64,000 bases of DNA, from NCBI RefSeq assembly GCF_006542335.1, contig NZ_CP032485.1, positions 1,002,501 through 1,066,500 of the forward strand, read 5' to 3'. The DNA comes from Neokomagataea tanensis. Its GTDB lineage: Bacteria > Pseudomonadota > Alphaproteobacteria > Acetobacterales > Acetobacteraceae. Below the pieces are notes generated by a model. It ran no database searches. It was not told where the DNA came from and saw only the letters and a program-made list of their open reading frames with translations. The number at the start of each line of letters is the position of its first letter. Positions within the stretch are counted from its first letter, which is position 1. The translations under genes and the position numbers were made by a program. This document shows, piece after piece, positions 26,165 to 36,678 of this stretch.

Positions 26165-27091
26165 ATGATTGATCTCCTCGTTCTCGGTTCAGGAGCTGGC
26201 GGCGGCTTCCCTCAGTGGAACTCAGCAGCCCCCGGATGTATTGCAGCGCGCAAGCACGATGGGACATCCCCCCGCACACAAGCCTCTGCAGCCGTCAGTG
26301 GCGATGGGAAGCGCTGGTTTTTATTTAACGCGTCGCCCGATATCCGGCAGCAAATCAACGAAAACCCGCCTCTTCATCCTGCGCCAGAGCACGCAGATCA
26401 ATTAAGGCACACCCCAATTCAAGCGGTCATTCTGACCTGTGGTGAAATTGACGCCGTCACTGGCCTCCTGACACTACGCGAGCGGGAACCTTTTTCACTC
26501 ATGGCGAGCCGCTCCACCCTCGACCAACTCAACGCAAACCCGATATTTGGCGCATTAGACCCCAATATAGTCCCGAGGGTTCCCCTAGAGTTGGATCAAC
26601 CATTTCCCCTCATCCATAAAGATGGCAGCGATAGCGGCCTCACCCTGACCGCGTTTGCCGTGCCGGGAAAAGCCCCACTCTATGCTGAAGCCGAGGGCTC
26701 ACGCCCTGACGAAACGCTTGGCCTCAGTATCTTCGATGGCACCAGCACTGTGTTGTTCATTCCCGGCTGTGCTGACATCACAACAGATATCGTAAAACGT
26801 GCGGAGCAGGCCGATCTTCTCCTGTTCGACGGTACGCTATGGCGCAATGACGAGATGGTACGCGCAGGTCTTAGCCCCAAGACAGGTAAGCGTATGGGCC
26901 ATGTATCCGTCGCAGACCCTGACGGCCCTATCGCGCTCTTTCGAAACTGTACGAAACCACAAAAAGTCCTGATCCATATCAACAACTCCAATCCCGTCCT
27001 GCTGGAAAAAAGCTCAGAACGCGAAATAGCCAACCAAGCGGGTTGGACCATTGCCGCTGACGGAATGATCTTCAGATTGGAAACTCCATGA
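26165..27091 (+). CDS. pqqB: PQQ biosynthesis protein PqqB
   Basis: PqqB, 308 residues, metallo-beta-lactamase-fold protein; now thought to hydroxylate the tyrosine-derived intermediate during PQQ maturation. The N-terminus VLGSGAGGGFPQWN is diagnostic, and NASPDIRQQI and GHVSVADPDG are conserved. Overlaps pqqC by 4 bases. Confidence 0.97.
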   Translation: MIDLLVLGSGAGGGFPQWNSAAPGCIAARKHDGTSPRTQASAAVSGDGKRWFLFNASPDIRQQINENPPLHPAPEHADQLRHTPIQAVILTCGEIDAVTGLLTLREREPFSLMASRSTLDQLNANPIFGALDPNIVPRVPLELDQPFPLIHKDGSDSGLTLTAFAVPGKAPLYAEAEGSRPDETLGLSIFDGTSTVLFIPGCADITTDIVKRAEQADLLLFDGTLWRNDEMVRAGLSPKTGKRMGHVSVADPDGPIALFRNCTKPQKVLIHINNSNPVLLEKSSEREIANQAGWTIAADGMIFRLETP

Positions 27092-27822
27092 CTTCTTCTT
27101 TGTCCACTCGCCTTACTCCAAAAGAACTGGAAGAGCGCCTTCGTGCTATCGGGGCAGAGCGCTATCACAACCGTCATCCATTTCATCGCAAATTGCATGA
27201 CGGGCTATTGAACAAGCAGCAAGTTCAGGCTTGGGCTCTGAACAGGTATTATTATCAAGCCAGCATTCCAGCAAAAGACGCCACACTCCTCGCGCGCCTA
27301 CCGACAACAGAGCTACGCCGTGAATGGCGCCGGCGCATTGAAGATCATGACGGTACCGAGCCAGGTACGGGCGGTGTTGCGCGCTGGCTCGTGCTCACCG
27401 ACGGGCTCGGTCTTGACCGCGCTTACGTCGAAAGCCTGAAAGGCTTATTGCCCGCTACGCGCTTCTCGGTAGAGGCTTATATTCATTTCGTTAGAGATCG
27501 ATCTATTTTAGAGGCAATCGCCTCCTCACTAACGGAATTATTCTCCCCGACCATCATCAGTGAGCGTGTCTCTGGCATGCTTCAGCACTATGATTTCATT
27601 TCCAAAGACACACTGGCCTATTTCACACCGCGACTCACCCAAGCGCCACGAGATTCAGACTTCGCACTTGGATATGTGCTCGAACATGCCAAAACGATCG
27701 AACAGCAAGAAGCCGTTCTTGCCGCCTTGGAATTCAAATGTTCCGTCTTATGGACTATGCTGGACGCCCTAGACCACGCCTACGTCCACAATAACATTCC
27801 CCCCGGCGCATTTATTCCATGA
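27088..27822 (+). CDS. pqqC: Pyrroloquinoline-quinone synthase PqqC
   Basis: PqqC, 244 residues, an all-helical cofactor-less oxidase that performs the final ring closure and eight-electron oxidation to PQQ. Conserved segments include RYHNRHPFHRKLHDG, RYYYQASIPAKDA, RIEDHDG and WTMLDALDHAY. It overlaps pqqB and pqqD by 4 bases each. Confidence 0.97.
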   Translation: MTSSLSTRLTPKELEERLRAIGAERYHNRHPFHRKLHDGLLNKQQVQAWALNRYYYQASIPAKDATLLARLPTTELRREWRRRIEDHDGTEPGTGGVARWLVLTDGLGLDRAYVESLKGLLPATRFSVEAYIHFVRDRSILEAIASSLTELFSPTIISERVSGMLQHYDFISKDTLAYFTPRLTQAPRDSDFALGYVLEHAKTIEQQEAVLAALEFKCSVLWTMLDALDHAYVHNNIPPGAFIP

Positions 27823-28112
27823 CCACTGAAACACCAGCGCACATCAACCCAGAACGTGTTCCGACGCTCGCGCGAGGTTACCGCCTTCAACACGACAAAG
27901 TCCGCAACCTCTGGCTTATTCAAGCGCCAGAGCGCGCACTTGTTTTAGAGGGCGCTGCACCCGAAATTATGAAGCTGGTAGATGGCAGCCGTACAGCAAA
28001 CACGATCATAGAAACCCTCGTTGCGCAGTATGACGCGCCCCACGACTTAATAGCGCAGGATGTTTACACCTTGTTTGCAGACCTTACACAAAAAGGAGCT
28101 TTAAGGGCGTGA
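27819..28112 (+). CDS. pqqD: PQQ peptide chaperone PqqD
   Basis: PqqD, 97 residues, a RiPP recognition element that binds PqqA and presents it to the radical-SAM enzyme PqqE. The core RLQHDKVRNLWLIQAPERALVLEG is in parts typical of the family. It overlaps pqqC and pqqE by 4 bases. Confidence 0.95.
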   Translation: MTTETPAHINPERVPTLARGYRLQHDKVRNLWLIQAPERALVLEGAAPEIMKLVDGSRTANTIIETLVAQYDAPHDLIAQDVYTLFADLTQKGALRA

Positions 28113-29179
28113 CAATTGCCGCCCCTATGAGCCTCTTGGCGGAACTCACGCACCGTTGCCCTCTCGCCTGTGTCTACTGCTCTAACCCCCTGCAATTGGA
28201 ACGCCGCGCGGCGGAAATGAACACCGCCGGGTGGTTAAAAACACTTGATCAAGCTGCAGAAATGGGAATTTTGCAGGTTCATTTTTCAGGGGGTGAGCCT
28301 ATGGCCCGCCCGGATCTGCCTGAGCTCATCCGTCATGCACGCGATTTAAATCTTTATACCAACCTCATCACATCCGGTATTCTGCTGAATAAAGACACGC
28401 TCGCCGCATTGGACGATGCAGGCTTGGATCATATTCAGCTCTCTTTCCAAGATGTCACAAATGAAGGCGCCGAACGCATAGGCGGCCTCAAAAATGCCCA
28501 ACCACGGAAGCTGGAAGCTGCGCGATTGATTGGAGCGCTCGGTATTCCTCTCACCCTCAATTTCGTTGTTCACCGTGAAAATATTGAGCGTATCCCGGCC
28601 ATGTTTGCGCTCGCACGCGAACTCGAAGCACAGCGTGTTGAAATTGCTCATACTCAATATTACGGCTGGGGCCTTAAGAACCGAGCCGCACTCCTGCCAA
28701 GCCGGGAACAACTTGAAAGCGCCACACGCTTTGTCGAGCAAGAACAGAGCAAAGGTGGTCTAGCGATTGATTACGTCACCCCTGACTATCACGCACAAAC
28801 CCCAAAGCCTTGCATGGATGGCTGGGGACGGCGCTTTATCAACATAACGCCCAGCGGCCGGGTATTGCCCTGCCATGCGGCAGAAATAATTCCGAACGTT
28901 CATTTTCCGAACGTAGAAGAAGACTCTCTGCAAAACATCTGGTTCGATTCTGAACTCTTTAATCTATTCCGCGGAACGGACTGGATGCCTGAACCATGCC
29001 GTTCTTGCTCCAAGAAGGAAGAAGACTGGGGAGGGTGCCGCTGTCAGGCGCTAGCTTTGACCGGGAATGCCGCCAACACAGATCCCATTTGTACAAAATC
29101 GCCTATGCACCATACGGTGGATACTGCTCTCAAAGAAGCACAAGCACAAAACCCGAAATTACTATACCGCCGCTTTTAA
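28109..29179 (+). CDS. pqqE: PqqA peptide cyclase PqqE (radical SAM)
   Basis: PqqE, 356 residues, forms the Glu-Tyr carbon-carbon bond in PqqA. The radical-SAM cluster motif C-x3-C-x2-C is Cys17, Cys21, Cys24 (RCPLACVYC); FSGGEP follows; a C-terminal SPASM domain has CHAAEII and CRSCSKKEEDWGGCRCQ. GTG start 28109 overlaps pqqD. The 3' end overlaps the convergent TPR gene by 18 bases, with no terminator between them. No pqqF-like protease lies nearby. Confidence 0.97.
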   Translation: MTIAAPMSLLAELTHRCPLACVYCSNPLQLERRAAEMNTAGWLKTLDQAAEMGILQVHFSGGEPMARPDLPELIRHARDLNLYTNLITSGILLNKDTLAALDDAGLDHIQLSFQDVTNEGAERIGGLKNAQPRKLEAARLIGALGIPLTLNFVVHRENIERIPAMFALARELEAQRVEIAHTQYYGWGLKNRAALLPSREQLESATRFVEQEQSKGGLAIDYVTPDYHAQTPKPCMDGWGRRFINITPSGRVLPCHAAEIIPNVHFPNVEEDSLQNIWFDSELFNLFRGTDWMPEPCRSCSKKEEDWGGCRCQALALTGNAANTDPICTKSPMHHTVDTALKEAQAQNPKLLYRRF

Positions 29180-30646
29180 GGTTATGAACTCACCCAATGC
29201 TTGCACCATTGCATGCACTGGCTCTTGCCAACTCCCTGGTTTCGACTGACGAAATATCCGCATCGTCGAATACCAAGGAGTTGTATCTCCAGCATCCCCC
29301 CAACGCCAGCACGCGTCAAAGCGAGATAGCAACCAAACAGTGCGTCCCATACCGGCCATCAGATGAGCGATGGATGTATCCACCGCAATTAGAATATCAA
29401 TTTCACGCAGCCGGACAGATGTATCAAAAAAATCTATAATATCTTTTGTTCCATCACTAATTTTATTAGCGTATTTTTGTCGCTGTACCGCCGCTTGCCC
29501 CATCTGAAAGCTAATAAATTCCATATCAGGTAGCGCCAATAACGGGGCCAATGCTTCAAGCGAAACACTCCGCCTTAAATCCGTTTGCCGCGCCTTAATA
29601 TCACCCGGCCTTGGGTCTCCAGCCCAAACAAGGCCGACCTTCATAGCGCGCCCGACTTTTTCAAAACACCCGTTGGATTGATCGGCCCCAGTGTTCAAAT
29701 AAGCTTCTGCTGCTTTTTGCCTCGGATCATAATTCAACCGAGCAGGAAGGCTGAGCAATGGGCAATGCACATCAAAATACGTTCCTTTCTCCAACACTGG
29801 GAAAGCTTTAAAAACTCCCTCAACACCTTGCGCCAAACGCACGAGCGGAGGAGGGACTTGCACGATAACCCGCGCACCTTTCTGTGCAAGTTGAGGAAGC
29901 AGTCGGAAAAACTGCAAACTATCTCCGTAACCCTGCTCATGATGAATGAGGATTGTTTTGCCATACAAATCCTCCCCTTCCCAAACGGGCACATCAATAT
30001 CTGTTCTTAGTGTTTGGCAATCCAACCAGCGCCACTCATATTCACGCCAACCTGCACTGTAATTGCCTGACTTCAGGAGTGCTGTTGCTCTGCCAAATCT
30101 TAACGCAGCATGGCCGGGATCTATCTCGAGCGCACGATCGTAATATTCCAGCGCATCGTAAGAGCGGTTCAGACATTGCAGAGCATGGCCCGCGTTATTC
30201 AACGCTATAATATTGTTCGGACTTATTGCCAAAGCATCTACAGCGGCAGACAACGCATCAGAAAAATGACCGGCCCTCGCCAACCCCATACTGTAATCTA
30301 TTTTATAATGCTCGTTCCTATCGTCCAAAGCACACGCATACCGCAAAGCCGCTAAAGCTTTTCCAAAATCGTCTTTTGCAATACGGACTAAGCCAAGACG
30401 GTGCCACCCACGCGGGTTAGACGCCTCATTGCGCAGAGAAAGAACGTAGTAATGCTCTGCTAAATCGAGCAGACCACAATGCTCACAAACACCACCGAGC
30501 AAAAAGGCTCCATGGGACGTTCGTGGCATATACGCCTCAGCATCCTTCACGCAGCACAACGCAAGGTCGTGCTGTCCGCTTCTTTCGGAAGCTATAGCAG
30601 CCCGGAGACTCTCTAAAAATTTAGGGCTTTCTATACAATCGGCCAT
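29162..30646 (-). CDS. TPR protein with glycosyltransferase-9-like C-terminus
   Basis: Protein of 494 residues. The N-terminal ~220 residues are tetratricopeptide repeats (e.g. NNAGHALQCLNRSYDALEYYDRALEIDPGHAALRFG region); the C-terminal half (about 240-480) resembles the heptosyltransferase/GT9 fold common in TPR fusions (HHEQGYGDSLQFFRLLP, KVGLVWAGDP, DILIAVDTSIAHLMAGMGRTVWLL). ATG 30646 has GGGAGG upstream. It is on the same strand as flgE-flgK-flgL and htpG, so a role in flagellar or surface glycosylation is possible but not shown. Confidence 0.82.
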   Translation of the reverse strand: MADCIESPKFLESLRAAIASERSGQHDLALCCVKDAEAYMPRTSHGAFLLGGVCEHCGLLDLAEHYYVLSLRNEASNPRGWHRLGLVRIAKDDFGKALAALRYACALDDRNEHYKIDYSMGLARAGHFSDALSAAVDALAISPNNIIALNNAGHALQCLNRSYDALEYYDRALEIDPGHAALRFGRATALLKSGNYSAGWREYEWRWLDCQTLRTDIDVPVWEGEDLYGKTILIHHEQGYGDSLQFFRLLPQLAQKGARVIVQVPPPLVRLAQGVEGVFKAFPVLEKGTYFDVHCPLLSLPARLNYDPRQKAAEAYLNTGADQSNGCFEKVGRAMKVGLVWAGDPRPGDIKARQTDLRRSVSLEALAPLLALPDMEFISFQMGQAAVQRQKYANKISDGTKDIIDFFDTSVRLREIDILIAVDTSIAHLMAGMGRTVWLLSRFDACWRWGDAGDTTPWYSTMRIFRQSKPGSWQEPVHAMVQALGEFITLKAAV

Positions 30647-30729
30647 GCTTCCTCCCACAAGAAAGCATGGCCGACGCAACACTAACAAAGTGCTAATATT
30701 CTAGTCTTCAAAAGATGAAGAAAGAATTT

Positions 30730-32595
30730 TTAAGCAGCGCTACCCTGAGCAAGCAGACCAGCTAAACGACGAGCGAAGCCTGTTGGGTCTGGAACAGCTT
30801 CACCTTCCTGCACACGCGCCAAGTCCAAAAGAATATGCGCGTAATCGGAAACATCCTCACTGTGCTCGACGCGCGCAGCTAAGCTACGGATCAAAGCGTG
30901 ACGTGGGTTGATTTCCAACACAGGCGGTGTTTCAGGCATGCCTTGGCCTGAACGACGCATGAGACGCTGCATGGCTAAGTCCGGCCCGCCTTCAAACGTC
31001 ATTACAACCGCACTACCCGTCAAACGGACTGTCCCGCGCACATCTTTTACAGCCTCGCCCAACGCGTCACGCAGCGCAGGTAATAGCTTTTCAAGATCAA
31101 CCGGGCTCTCGCTCTCTTCTTCTGTCGTAACGAACTTTTCCAGATCACCATGAGACTGAACAACAGAACGAAGTGCTTTGTCGTTATAGGAATGCAAACG
31201 TTCTGGCCAGAAGGCATCCACCGGGTCAGCCAACAGCAGAACCTCAACGCCTCGCGCGCGGAAGCCCTCTAATTGGGCCGAGTTACGCAATGCGTCCAAA
31301 TTATCGCCCGTCAGATAATAAATGGCGTCCTGCCCGTCCTTCATCCGCTCGATATAAGCGTCCAGCGTGGTTAAATCGTCGTCATGCGTGGACCGGAAAC
31401 GCGCGAATTTTGCAATTTCTTGGCGGTATTCCGCATCTTCCCACAACCCTTCTTTAACGACAGGACCGAAATTATCCCAAAACGTGTTGAATTCAGGCGT
31501 AGCGTCTTTCGCGCGTTTTTGAATTTCACTCAAAACACGCTTCGTGACGGCCTTCCGAATACGCTGGAGCGTAGGAGTTGCTTGAAGCATCTCACGGGAA
31601 ACGTTCAAAGGCAGGTCTTCTGTGTCCACGACACCCTGAACAAAACGCATCCAGTTAGGCAACAACTCTGCTTCGTCCGTAATGAACATACGACGAACAT
31701 GCAGGTGCACGCGGCTTTCACGCGACTGCTCCATGAAGTCGAAAGGACGTGCTCCAGGGATAAACAGCAGAGATGTAAACTCCGTCGTCCCTTCAGCATT
31801 CCAATGCAGTGTTACGTAAGGTTCATCAAAAGCGCGGGCAACATGACGGTAAAATTCCGTGTATTGCTCTGCGGTTATGTCTGATTTGGACTTGCGCCAG
31901 ATAGCCGTTCCTTCATTGGCCGGCTTGTCTTCGCTCGTCCCGTCTTCATTCTTCTCTTTAAGTGTGATCGGCCACGAAATGTGGTCAGCCCATTTTCTAA
32001 TGATAGAACGCAAACGCCATGGGTCCAAAAACTCTACAGCGTCATCCTTGAAGGAAAGCTCAATTTCTGTGCCCGGCGTTGAGCGCGTTGCGGGGCTGAG
32101 CGTAAAATCCCCCTTGCCACTCGAGGACCAAGTCCATGCCTCATCAGATCCCGCTTTACGAGACGTCACATTGACATGATCCGCCACCATGAACGCAGCG
32201 TAGAAACCAACACCAAATTGACCGATTAGGCTTGGGCGGTCCTCTGGTTTAGCGTCGTTCAACTTCTCGCCGAACTGGCGCGTTCCGGAACGCGCAATCG
32301 TACCTAGATTTTCGACGAGTTCGTCATGGCTCATACCAATACCATCATCGGTAATGACCAGTCGCTTTGCATCTTTATCCGGATCGATACGAATAGCCGC
32401 ATTATCTGGCAGAGCAAGCGCAGCGTTTGTTAGTGCTTCAAAACGGCGCTTATCAGTCGCATCGGCAGCATTAGCAACAAGCTCACGCAGGAAGATTTCC
32501 CGGTCGGAATACAACGAGTGCACCACCAAATCGAGTAGACGCCCGACTTCTGCGCTAAACTCTCTTTTCTCAACATGCCCAGATGCATCACTCAT
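30730..32595 (-). CDS. htpG: Molecular chaperone HtpG (Hsp90)
   Basis: HtpG, 621 residues, ATP-dependent bacterial Hsp90. The N-terminal GHKL ATPase has [23 protein letters not shown] and [14 protein letters not shown]. The middle domain contains NVSREMLQ with the ATP-contacting Arg. ATG 32595 has AGGGAG upstream; an in-frame upstream start would add 28 unconserved residues. Confidence 0.97.
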   Translation of the reverse strand: MSDASGHVEKREFSAEVGRLLDLVVHSLYSDREIFLRELVANAADATDKRRFEALTNAALALPDNAAIRIDPDKDAKRLVITDDGIGMSHDELVENLGTIARSGTRQFGEKLNDAKPEDRPSLIGQFGVGFYAAFMVADHVNVTSRKAGSDEAWTWSSSGKGDFTLSPATRSTPGTEIELSFKDDAVEFLDPWRLRSIIRKWADHISWPITLKEKNEDGTSEDKPANEGTAIWRKSKSDITAEQYTEFYRHVARAFDEPYVTLHWNAEGTTEFTSLLFIPGARPFDFMEQSRESRVHLHVRRMFITDEAELLPNWMRFVQGVVDTEDLPLNVSREMLQATPTLQRIRKAVTKRVLSEIQKRAKDATPEFNTFWDNFGPVVKEGLWEDAEYRQEIAKFARFRSTHDDDLTTLDAYIERMKDGQDAIYYLTGDNLDALRNSAQLEGFRARGVEVLLLADPVDAFWPERLHSYNDKALRSVVQSHGDLEKFVTTEEESESPVDLEKLLPALRDALGEAVKDVRGTVRLTGSAVVMTFEGGPDLAMQRLMRRSGQGMPETPPVLEINPRHALIRSLAARVEHSEDVSDYAHILLDLARVQEGEAVPDPTGFARRLAGLLAQGSAA

Positions 32596-32662
32596 ACCGT
32601 TATACTCCCTGATGAGATGGTCCCGATTCATATGCGACGCGGGAAAAAAAAATTCAACGTGC

Positions 32663-33730
32663 TCAAATGTAGTTCGCAAGTGTCATACTCTTCATATTTG
32701 CTATCACGCTATAGGACGCTTGGAGTTGATTTTGCGTATCCGTTAACTGTGTGGAGACACTTGCCATATCTGCATCTTTTGCCTGCCCTAACTGGCTGGT
32801 TAAGGCTGAGTTCATTTGATCCAAAAATGTCGATTGGCTGGAGAGCATATTTTGCTGAACCCCTAACTGTGCAGATGCATCCGACAGCCCATTATTTACA
32901 GAATTATTAGAGACCTGTATTCCAGAGATTAAGGAATTATAAGAATCACTTCCAACTTGATTACCGCTCAATGAAGCAACAACCATCAAATTACGCATTA
33001 AATCACGTATCGGTGAACCTGTTGTTTCAGAAGTGGAAGCTCCACCCTGCGAAGCAACCCACCCCACTGTCTGCGCACCGCCTGGCCCTAAAATCAGCTT
33101 TTGCGTCTGCATAGACATCTCCTCTGCCGAACCTGATAGCGCAGTAGAGAACGGAGCTTCATCGCCCGTGTTACCGGCAATACGCAAACTATCCTGCAAA
33201 ACAACCTGCCCAGTATTTGTGCCGAGTTGCTGAACTGAAGCACTAATAGCTTGGCTCATAGCAGAAGACTGTAAATCCCCTTTAATGGGAGCTATTGTAG
33301 AAGCATCCCCAGAAAAAACATAAACTCCATTCGACTGCGTATTTAGCAGCGCCCCCAATAAAGAAAGGGAAGCCTTTGCAGACTGAGACGCAGAAGCAAC
33401 GGCAGCGCTTGTCGGAGTTCCAACCAAAGACGAAATACTCGCTGTCAAATTAGAAGATATTGTTGATATTTGCGACAAAGCACTCTGCCCAACACTAAGC
33501 ATCGTTTGGGCATTTTGCACATTACCACTCCACGCCGACACTTGTGTCAAAGCTGGCTGCACAGCCAATGCTTGCGTTCGGGCTGAGCCTAGCCCAGCGT
33601 AATCAACGGACGTAACACCAGTCGACACTTGTGCTTGCAAATCTGTCTGGCGCTTTGAAAGCGTATTTATTCCAGAAGATAATCCAAAAAAAGCGGCTCC
33701 AAAGCGCATTTCAGAGACTATACCCGTCAT
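32663..33730 (-). CDS. flgL: Flagellar hook-associated protein FlgL
   Basis: FlgL/flagellin-family protein of 355 residues, the HAP3 junction between hook and filament. Rich in Ser/Gln/Asn, with coiled-coil D0/D1 ends: N-terminal [18 protein letters not shown] and C-terminal [35 protein letters not shown] (in parts). It lies 2 bases after flgK in a flgE-flgK-flgL operon. A small flagellin is an alternative, but the partner genes favour FlgL. Confidence 0.88.
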   Translation of the reverse strand: MTGIVSEMRFGAAFFGLSSGINTLSKRQTDLQAQVSTGVTSVDYAGLGSARTQALAVQPALTQVSAWSGNVQNAQTMLSVGQSALSQISTISSNLTASISSLVGTPTSAAVASASQSAKASLSLLGALLNTQSNGVYVFSGDASTIAPIKGDLQSSAMSQAISASVQQLGTNTGQVVLQDSLRIAGNTGDEAPFSTALSGSAEEMSMQTQKLILGPGGAQTVGWVASQGGASTSETTGSPIRDLMRNLMVVASLSGNQVGSDSYNSLISGIQVSNNSVNNGLSDASAQLGVQQNMLSSQSTFLDQMNSALTSQLGQAKDADMASVSTQLTDTQNQLQASYSVIANMKSMTLANYI

Positions 33731-33732
33731 GA

Positions 33733-35223
33733 TTAATTCCCAACGGCACTTAATAATGATGAGAACATAGATTGAACCGCTGATATAATCTTCGCATTCG
33801 CGGAGTAGGCATTTTGCAAAGAAACGATATTCGCCATTTCTTTATCAATCGATACGCCTGATGCACTCGAAAATTGAGATTGCAAATTTGTTTGTGTGCT
33901 TTGTGCCAACGAGGACCTGCTGCTTGCATCAGCAGCGACAGATGCTTGGTTTGCGGTCAAAGCCGTCGCTAGACTAATTAAATCTTGCTGACCGCTATAC
34001 CCCAAATTTAGCGTCCCAGAAACGCCCAACCCTGTGCTCGGGACCCCGGTAACAGTTGATCCAAACGTCTGCGACAAAACGTTTTGCACAGCCGTTCCAG
34101 CATTTAACAATGATGGGGCATCTTGATACTGACTGGAAACACGTATCGTCTGTGCGAAACCAAGACTTCCTGATGGAGGGCTTGAAGTTTGATCGGCGGC
34201 CGGAATTTGCCCGGCAGAGTCTGTAAAGAGTGATATGCCCTGAGCTTGGAAACGACTTGCAACGCTGTAAGCCAATGAATCGCACTGTGCCTGCATAACA
34301 GGCAATGTATTATCTCTCAGATCAATGGAGGCTCCTAACGTCCCTCCCTTCAGGTTGGCCGTAACGTCAACGCCATTCAACATAATACCCGGTATAGCCT
34401 GGCCATTTTCACTTGCTGGGTAGGTACTACTCTCACTTATGGTTGCATCAGAGGTCGTTAACGGAAAATTATCTGTAACAACTATCTGTCCAGAGGAGGA
34501 GGTTGCTCGTGTTGGTAGCGCTACTCCGTCAGTCGTAGAAATATTCATGTCCCCGTTGGCGGAAACCTTCCATGTAATTCCCATATCACCAGATAAGGAA
34601 TTCAAGGCAGTGAAACGTTGATTTTCTAAATCTGCGGTATCTTTCCCTACAGATTTCAAACTCATAATCTGCGTCGAAAGCGAACCAATGGTCGTTAAAT
34701 TTGTATTGATGTCCTTAACAGTGGATACGACACTATCTTGGGCGTTTTGCCTCTGTTGCTGAATATTTTGCGCAATATTATTCAAACTTTGTGAAAAGTT
34801 TTGTGCCGCTGAAACCACGCTACTCTGTGCCGCAGAGTTAGTTACATTAGACGATAAGGACACTACCGCAGAGCGAATATTTCCTAACAGATCCGAAAGC
34901 GTGCCACTTGAACCCGAGGCGGCAGAAGTCGATCCTTGAAGCGCCGCAATTGTGGACAGCGTATTGTTTTGGGTGCTGGCATATGATGCCAAGCTGTTTT
35001 GTGCGTAGAGGGCTGTCTGCACTTGGGTGTTTGTGGCAAGGCGCGTTCCCGCGACTAAAACACCATTGCCAACACCGTTACCAGCACTTGCGACGACAGT
35101 TGGCTGTTCTGCTATATAGCCAGCAGTGCTCGCATTGGCCGTATTCTGGGACGAAACAGACATCGCATACTGAACGGCATTCAAACCACTCGATGCAATC
35201 GATAGTGCGTTATTTAACCCCAT
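33733..35223 (-). CDS. flgK: Flagellar hook-associated protein FlgK
   Basis: FlgK (HAP1), 496 residues. The N-terminal rod/hook motif ALSIASSGLNAVQYAMSVSSQNTANASTAGY and the C-terminal VSIDKEMANIVSLQNAYSANAKIISAVQSMF (in parts) define the axial-protein family. Caps the hook before filament assembly. Between flgE and flgL on the minus strand. Confidence 0.93.
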   Translation of the reverse strand: MGLNNALSIASSGLNAVQYAMSVSSQNTANASTAGYIAEQPTVVASAGNGVGNGVLVAGTRLATNTQVQTALYAQNSLASYASTQNNTLSTIAALQGSTSAASGSSGTLSDLLGNIRSAVVSLSSNVTNSAAQSSVVSAAQNFSQSLNNIAQNIQQQRQNAQDSVVSTVKDINTNLTTIGSLSTQIMSLKSVGKDTADLENQRFTALNSLSGDMGITWKVSANGDMNISTTDGVALPTRATSSSGQIVVTDNFPLTTSDATISESSTYPASENGQAIPGIMLNGVDVTANLKGGTLGASIDLRDNTLPVMQAQCDSLAYSVASRFQAQGISLFTDSAGQIPAADQTSSPPSGSLGFAQTIRVSSQYQDAPSLLNAGTAVQNVLSQTFGSTVTGVPSTGLGVSGTLNLGYSGQQDLISLATALTANQASVAADASSRSSLAQSTQTNLQSQFSSASGVSIDKEMANIVSLQNAYSANAKIISAVQSMFSSLLSAVGN

Positions 35224-35243
35224 GATACGTTGTCTCTAACGCT

Positions 35244-36497
35244 TCACTGAATCATCGCTAACGTTGTCTGAAGCATCTGATTAGACGTAGAAACAACCTT
35301 GGTGTTGGCACCATAAGCTTGTTGGGCCACAACCAATTTTGTCAAATCTCCCGTAAGATCTGTGGTTGAACTTTCCAACGAGGACGTTGCGAGCGAGCCT
35401 GCGCCATTTGTTCCTACGGCATTCAAACTTGCTCCGCCAGAACCCGACGTCGCGGTATAAGCTTGCCCATTCTGCACAGATAATGAATCTGGGTCAGCGA
35501 ATGTTGCCAGCGGAACTTTCGCCACTAATTGGGAAAGACCGTTATCGAAACTCGCCATAATGGAACCGTCTTTTTGCACGCTCAAGCCAGTATAATTGCC
35601 GCTTGTCACGCTGTCTGACGTCGTGACAAGCGAAGATGACGCAGACGATGAGGTGCCAAGGCTGACGCCGGATGTTCCGCCAATTGTTCCAAGTTTCACA
35701 CTTAAATTTTGTGGTGCACCTGCATAGTTAAAAACAGCGGAGGTACCATTTGTCCCCACCGTTCCCCCAACCGATTTCAAAGAACCGTCAGTATTAAAAA
35801 CAACACTTGTCTGATTAGAATAATCATTCCCGTTTGAAACGGTCCAGGTGAGCGGATCCGAAGCTGATTGCTGCCAATTGAGCGTCACGTTATGCGCAGC
35901 ACCTTGGCTATCGTAAGCGGTTGCTGTGGTTGATGTCATAACGCCGGTCGTGGCGGTACTTCCGACAACGCCAGAAACAGTTAAAGACGTGCTTTTTGTG
36001 GGCTGAAAACTAAGATTGCTTGAAACCTGAATTGGCGAAATATTGGTGCTCAAACTTCCCCCATTTTGCACCTGATATCCTTGTAAATAATAACCCGATG
36101 TATTGACCAAATACCCGTCACTATTTTGAGAGAAATCACCATTACGTGTATAAAAATTTTGCGTGTTAAATGACGTGGTTCCCTGAGCAGTCGTTCCGCC
36201 GCTTGGTGCCAATACGCTGAAAAAACCCCGCCCCGAAATAGCCATGCCCAACGGGTTGGATGACGTAGTCACACTACCCTGATACTCTGTATTCTGCGTC
36301 GTAACGGCTGCAACGCTATCGGACGAACCCTGCAGGCTCGCCTTTGTCTGAGCCGTGACGTAATCAGAAAAACTCGTACCCGTGGATTTGTAACCGACCG
36401 TCTGGCTGTTAGCGATATTGTTCGACAAATCGCTAAATGCATGTGACTGCGCGTTAAGCCCGCTTACTGCTGTGTTCAGCGCATTAAACAAAGACAT
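35244..36497 (-). CDS. flgE: Flagellar hook protein FlgE
   Basis: FlgE, 417 residues, polymerises into the hook joining motor and filament. N-terminus SLFNALNTAVSGLNAQSHAFSDLSNNIAN-type motif and the C-terminal LTKLVVAQQAYGANTKVVSTSNQMLQTTLAMIQ (in parts) are typical. ATG 36497 matches the family start; an upstream in-frame start is unlikely. First gene of the flgEKL operon; the remaining flagellar genes are outside the window. Confidence 0.93.
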   Translation of the reverse strand: MSLFNALNTAVSGLNAQSHAFSDLSNNIANSQTVGYKSTGTSFSDYVTAQTKASLQGSSDSVAAVTTQNTEYQGSVTTSSNPLGMAISGRGFFSVLAPSGGTTAQGTTSFNTQNFYTRNGDFSQNSDGYLVNTSGYYLQGYQVQNGGSLSTNISPIQVSSNLSFQPTKSTSLTVSGVVGSTATTGVMTSTTATAYDSQGAAHNVTLNWQQSASDPLTWTVSNGNDYSNQTSVVFNTDGSLKSVGGTVGTNGTSAVFNYAGAPQNLSVKLGTIGGTSGVSLGTSSSASSSLVTTSDSVTSGNYTGLSVQKDGSIMASFDNGLSQLVAKVPLATFADPDSLSVQNGQAYTATSGSGGASLNAVGTNGAGSLATSSLESSTTDLTGDLTKLVVAQQAYGANTKVVSTSNQMLQTTLAMIQ

Positions 36498-36678
36498 ATG
36501 CACTCCTAGCCTCAGAACATCCACCACGGCCCGTTTTTACGTCGCGGCATTTCAGCTAATTTTGCATTTTTTCGTTAATAAAGAGCTTACAACAGCCTTT
36601 TTCTTGAGCACTTATTTTGACACGATGAACACACTCAACTCTGGCGCTTTCGGTACGAACAAGGCACAATGAGGCAAC

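Noticed and set aside
36498-36678. Sigma-54 or sigma-28 flagellar promoter before flgE
   Set aside because: No match with correct spacing (GG-N10-GC, or TAAA-N15-GCCGATAA) was found on the minus strand.
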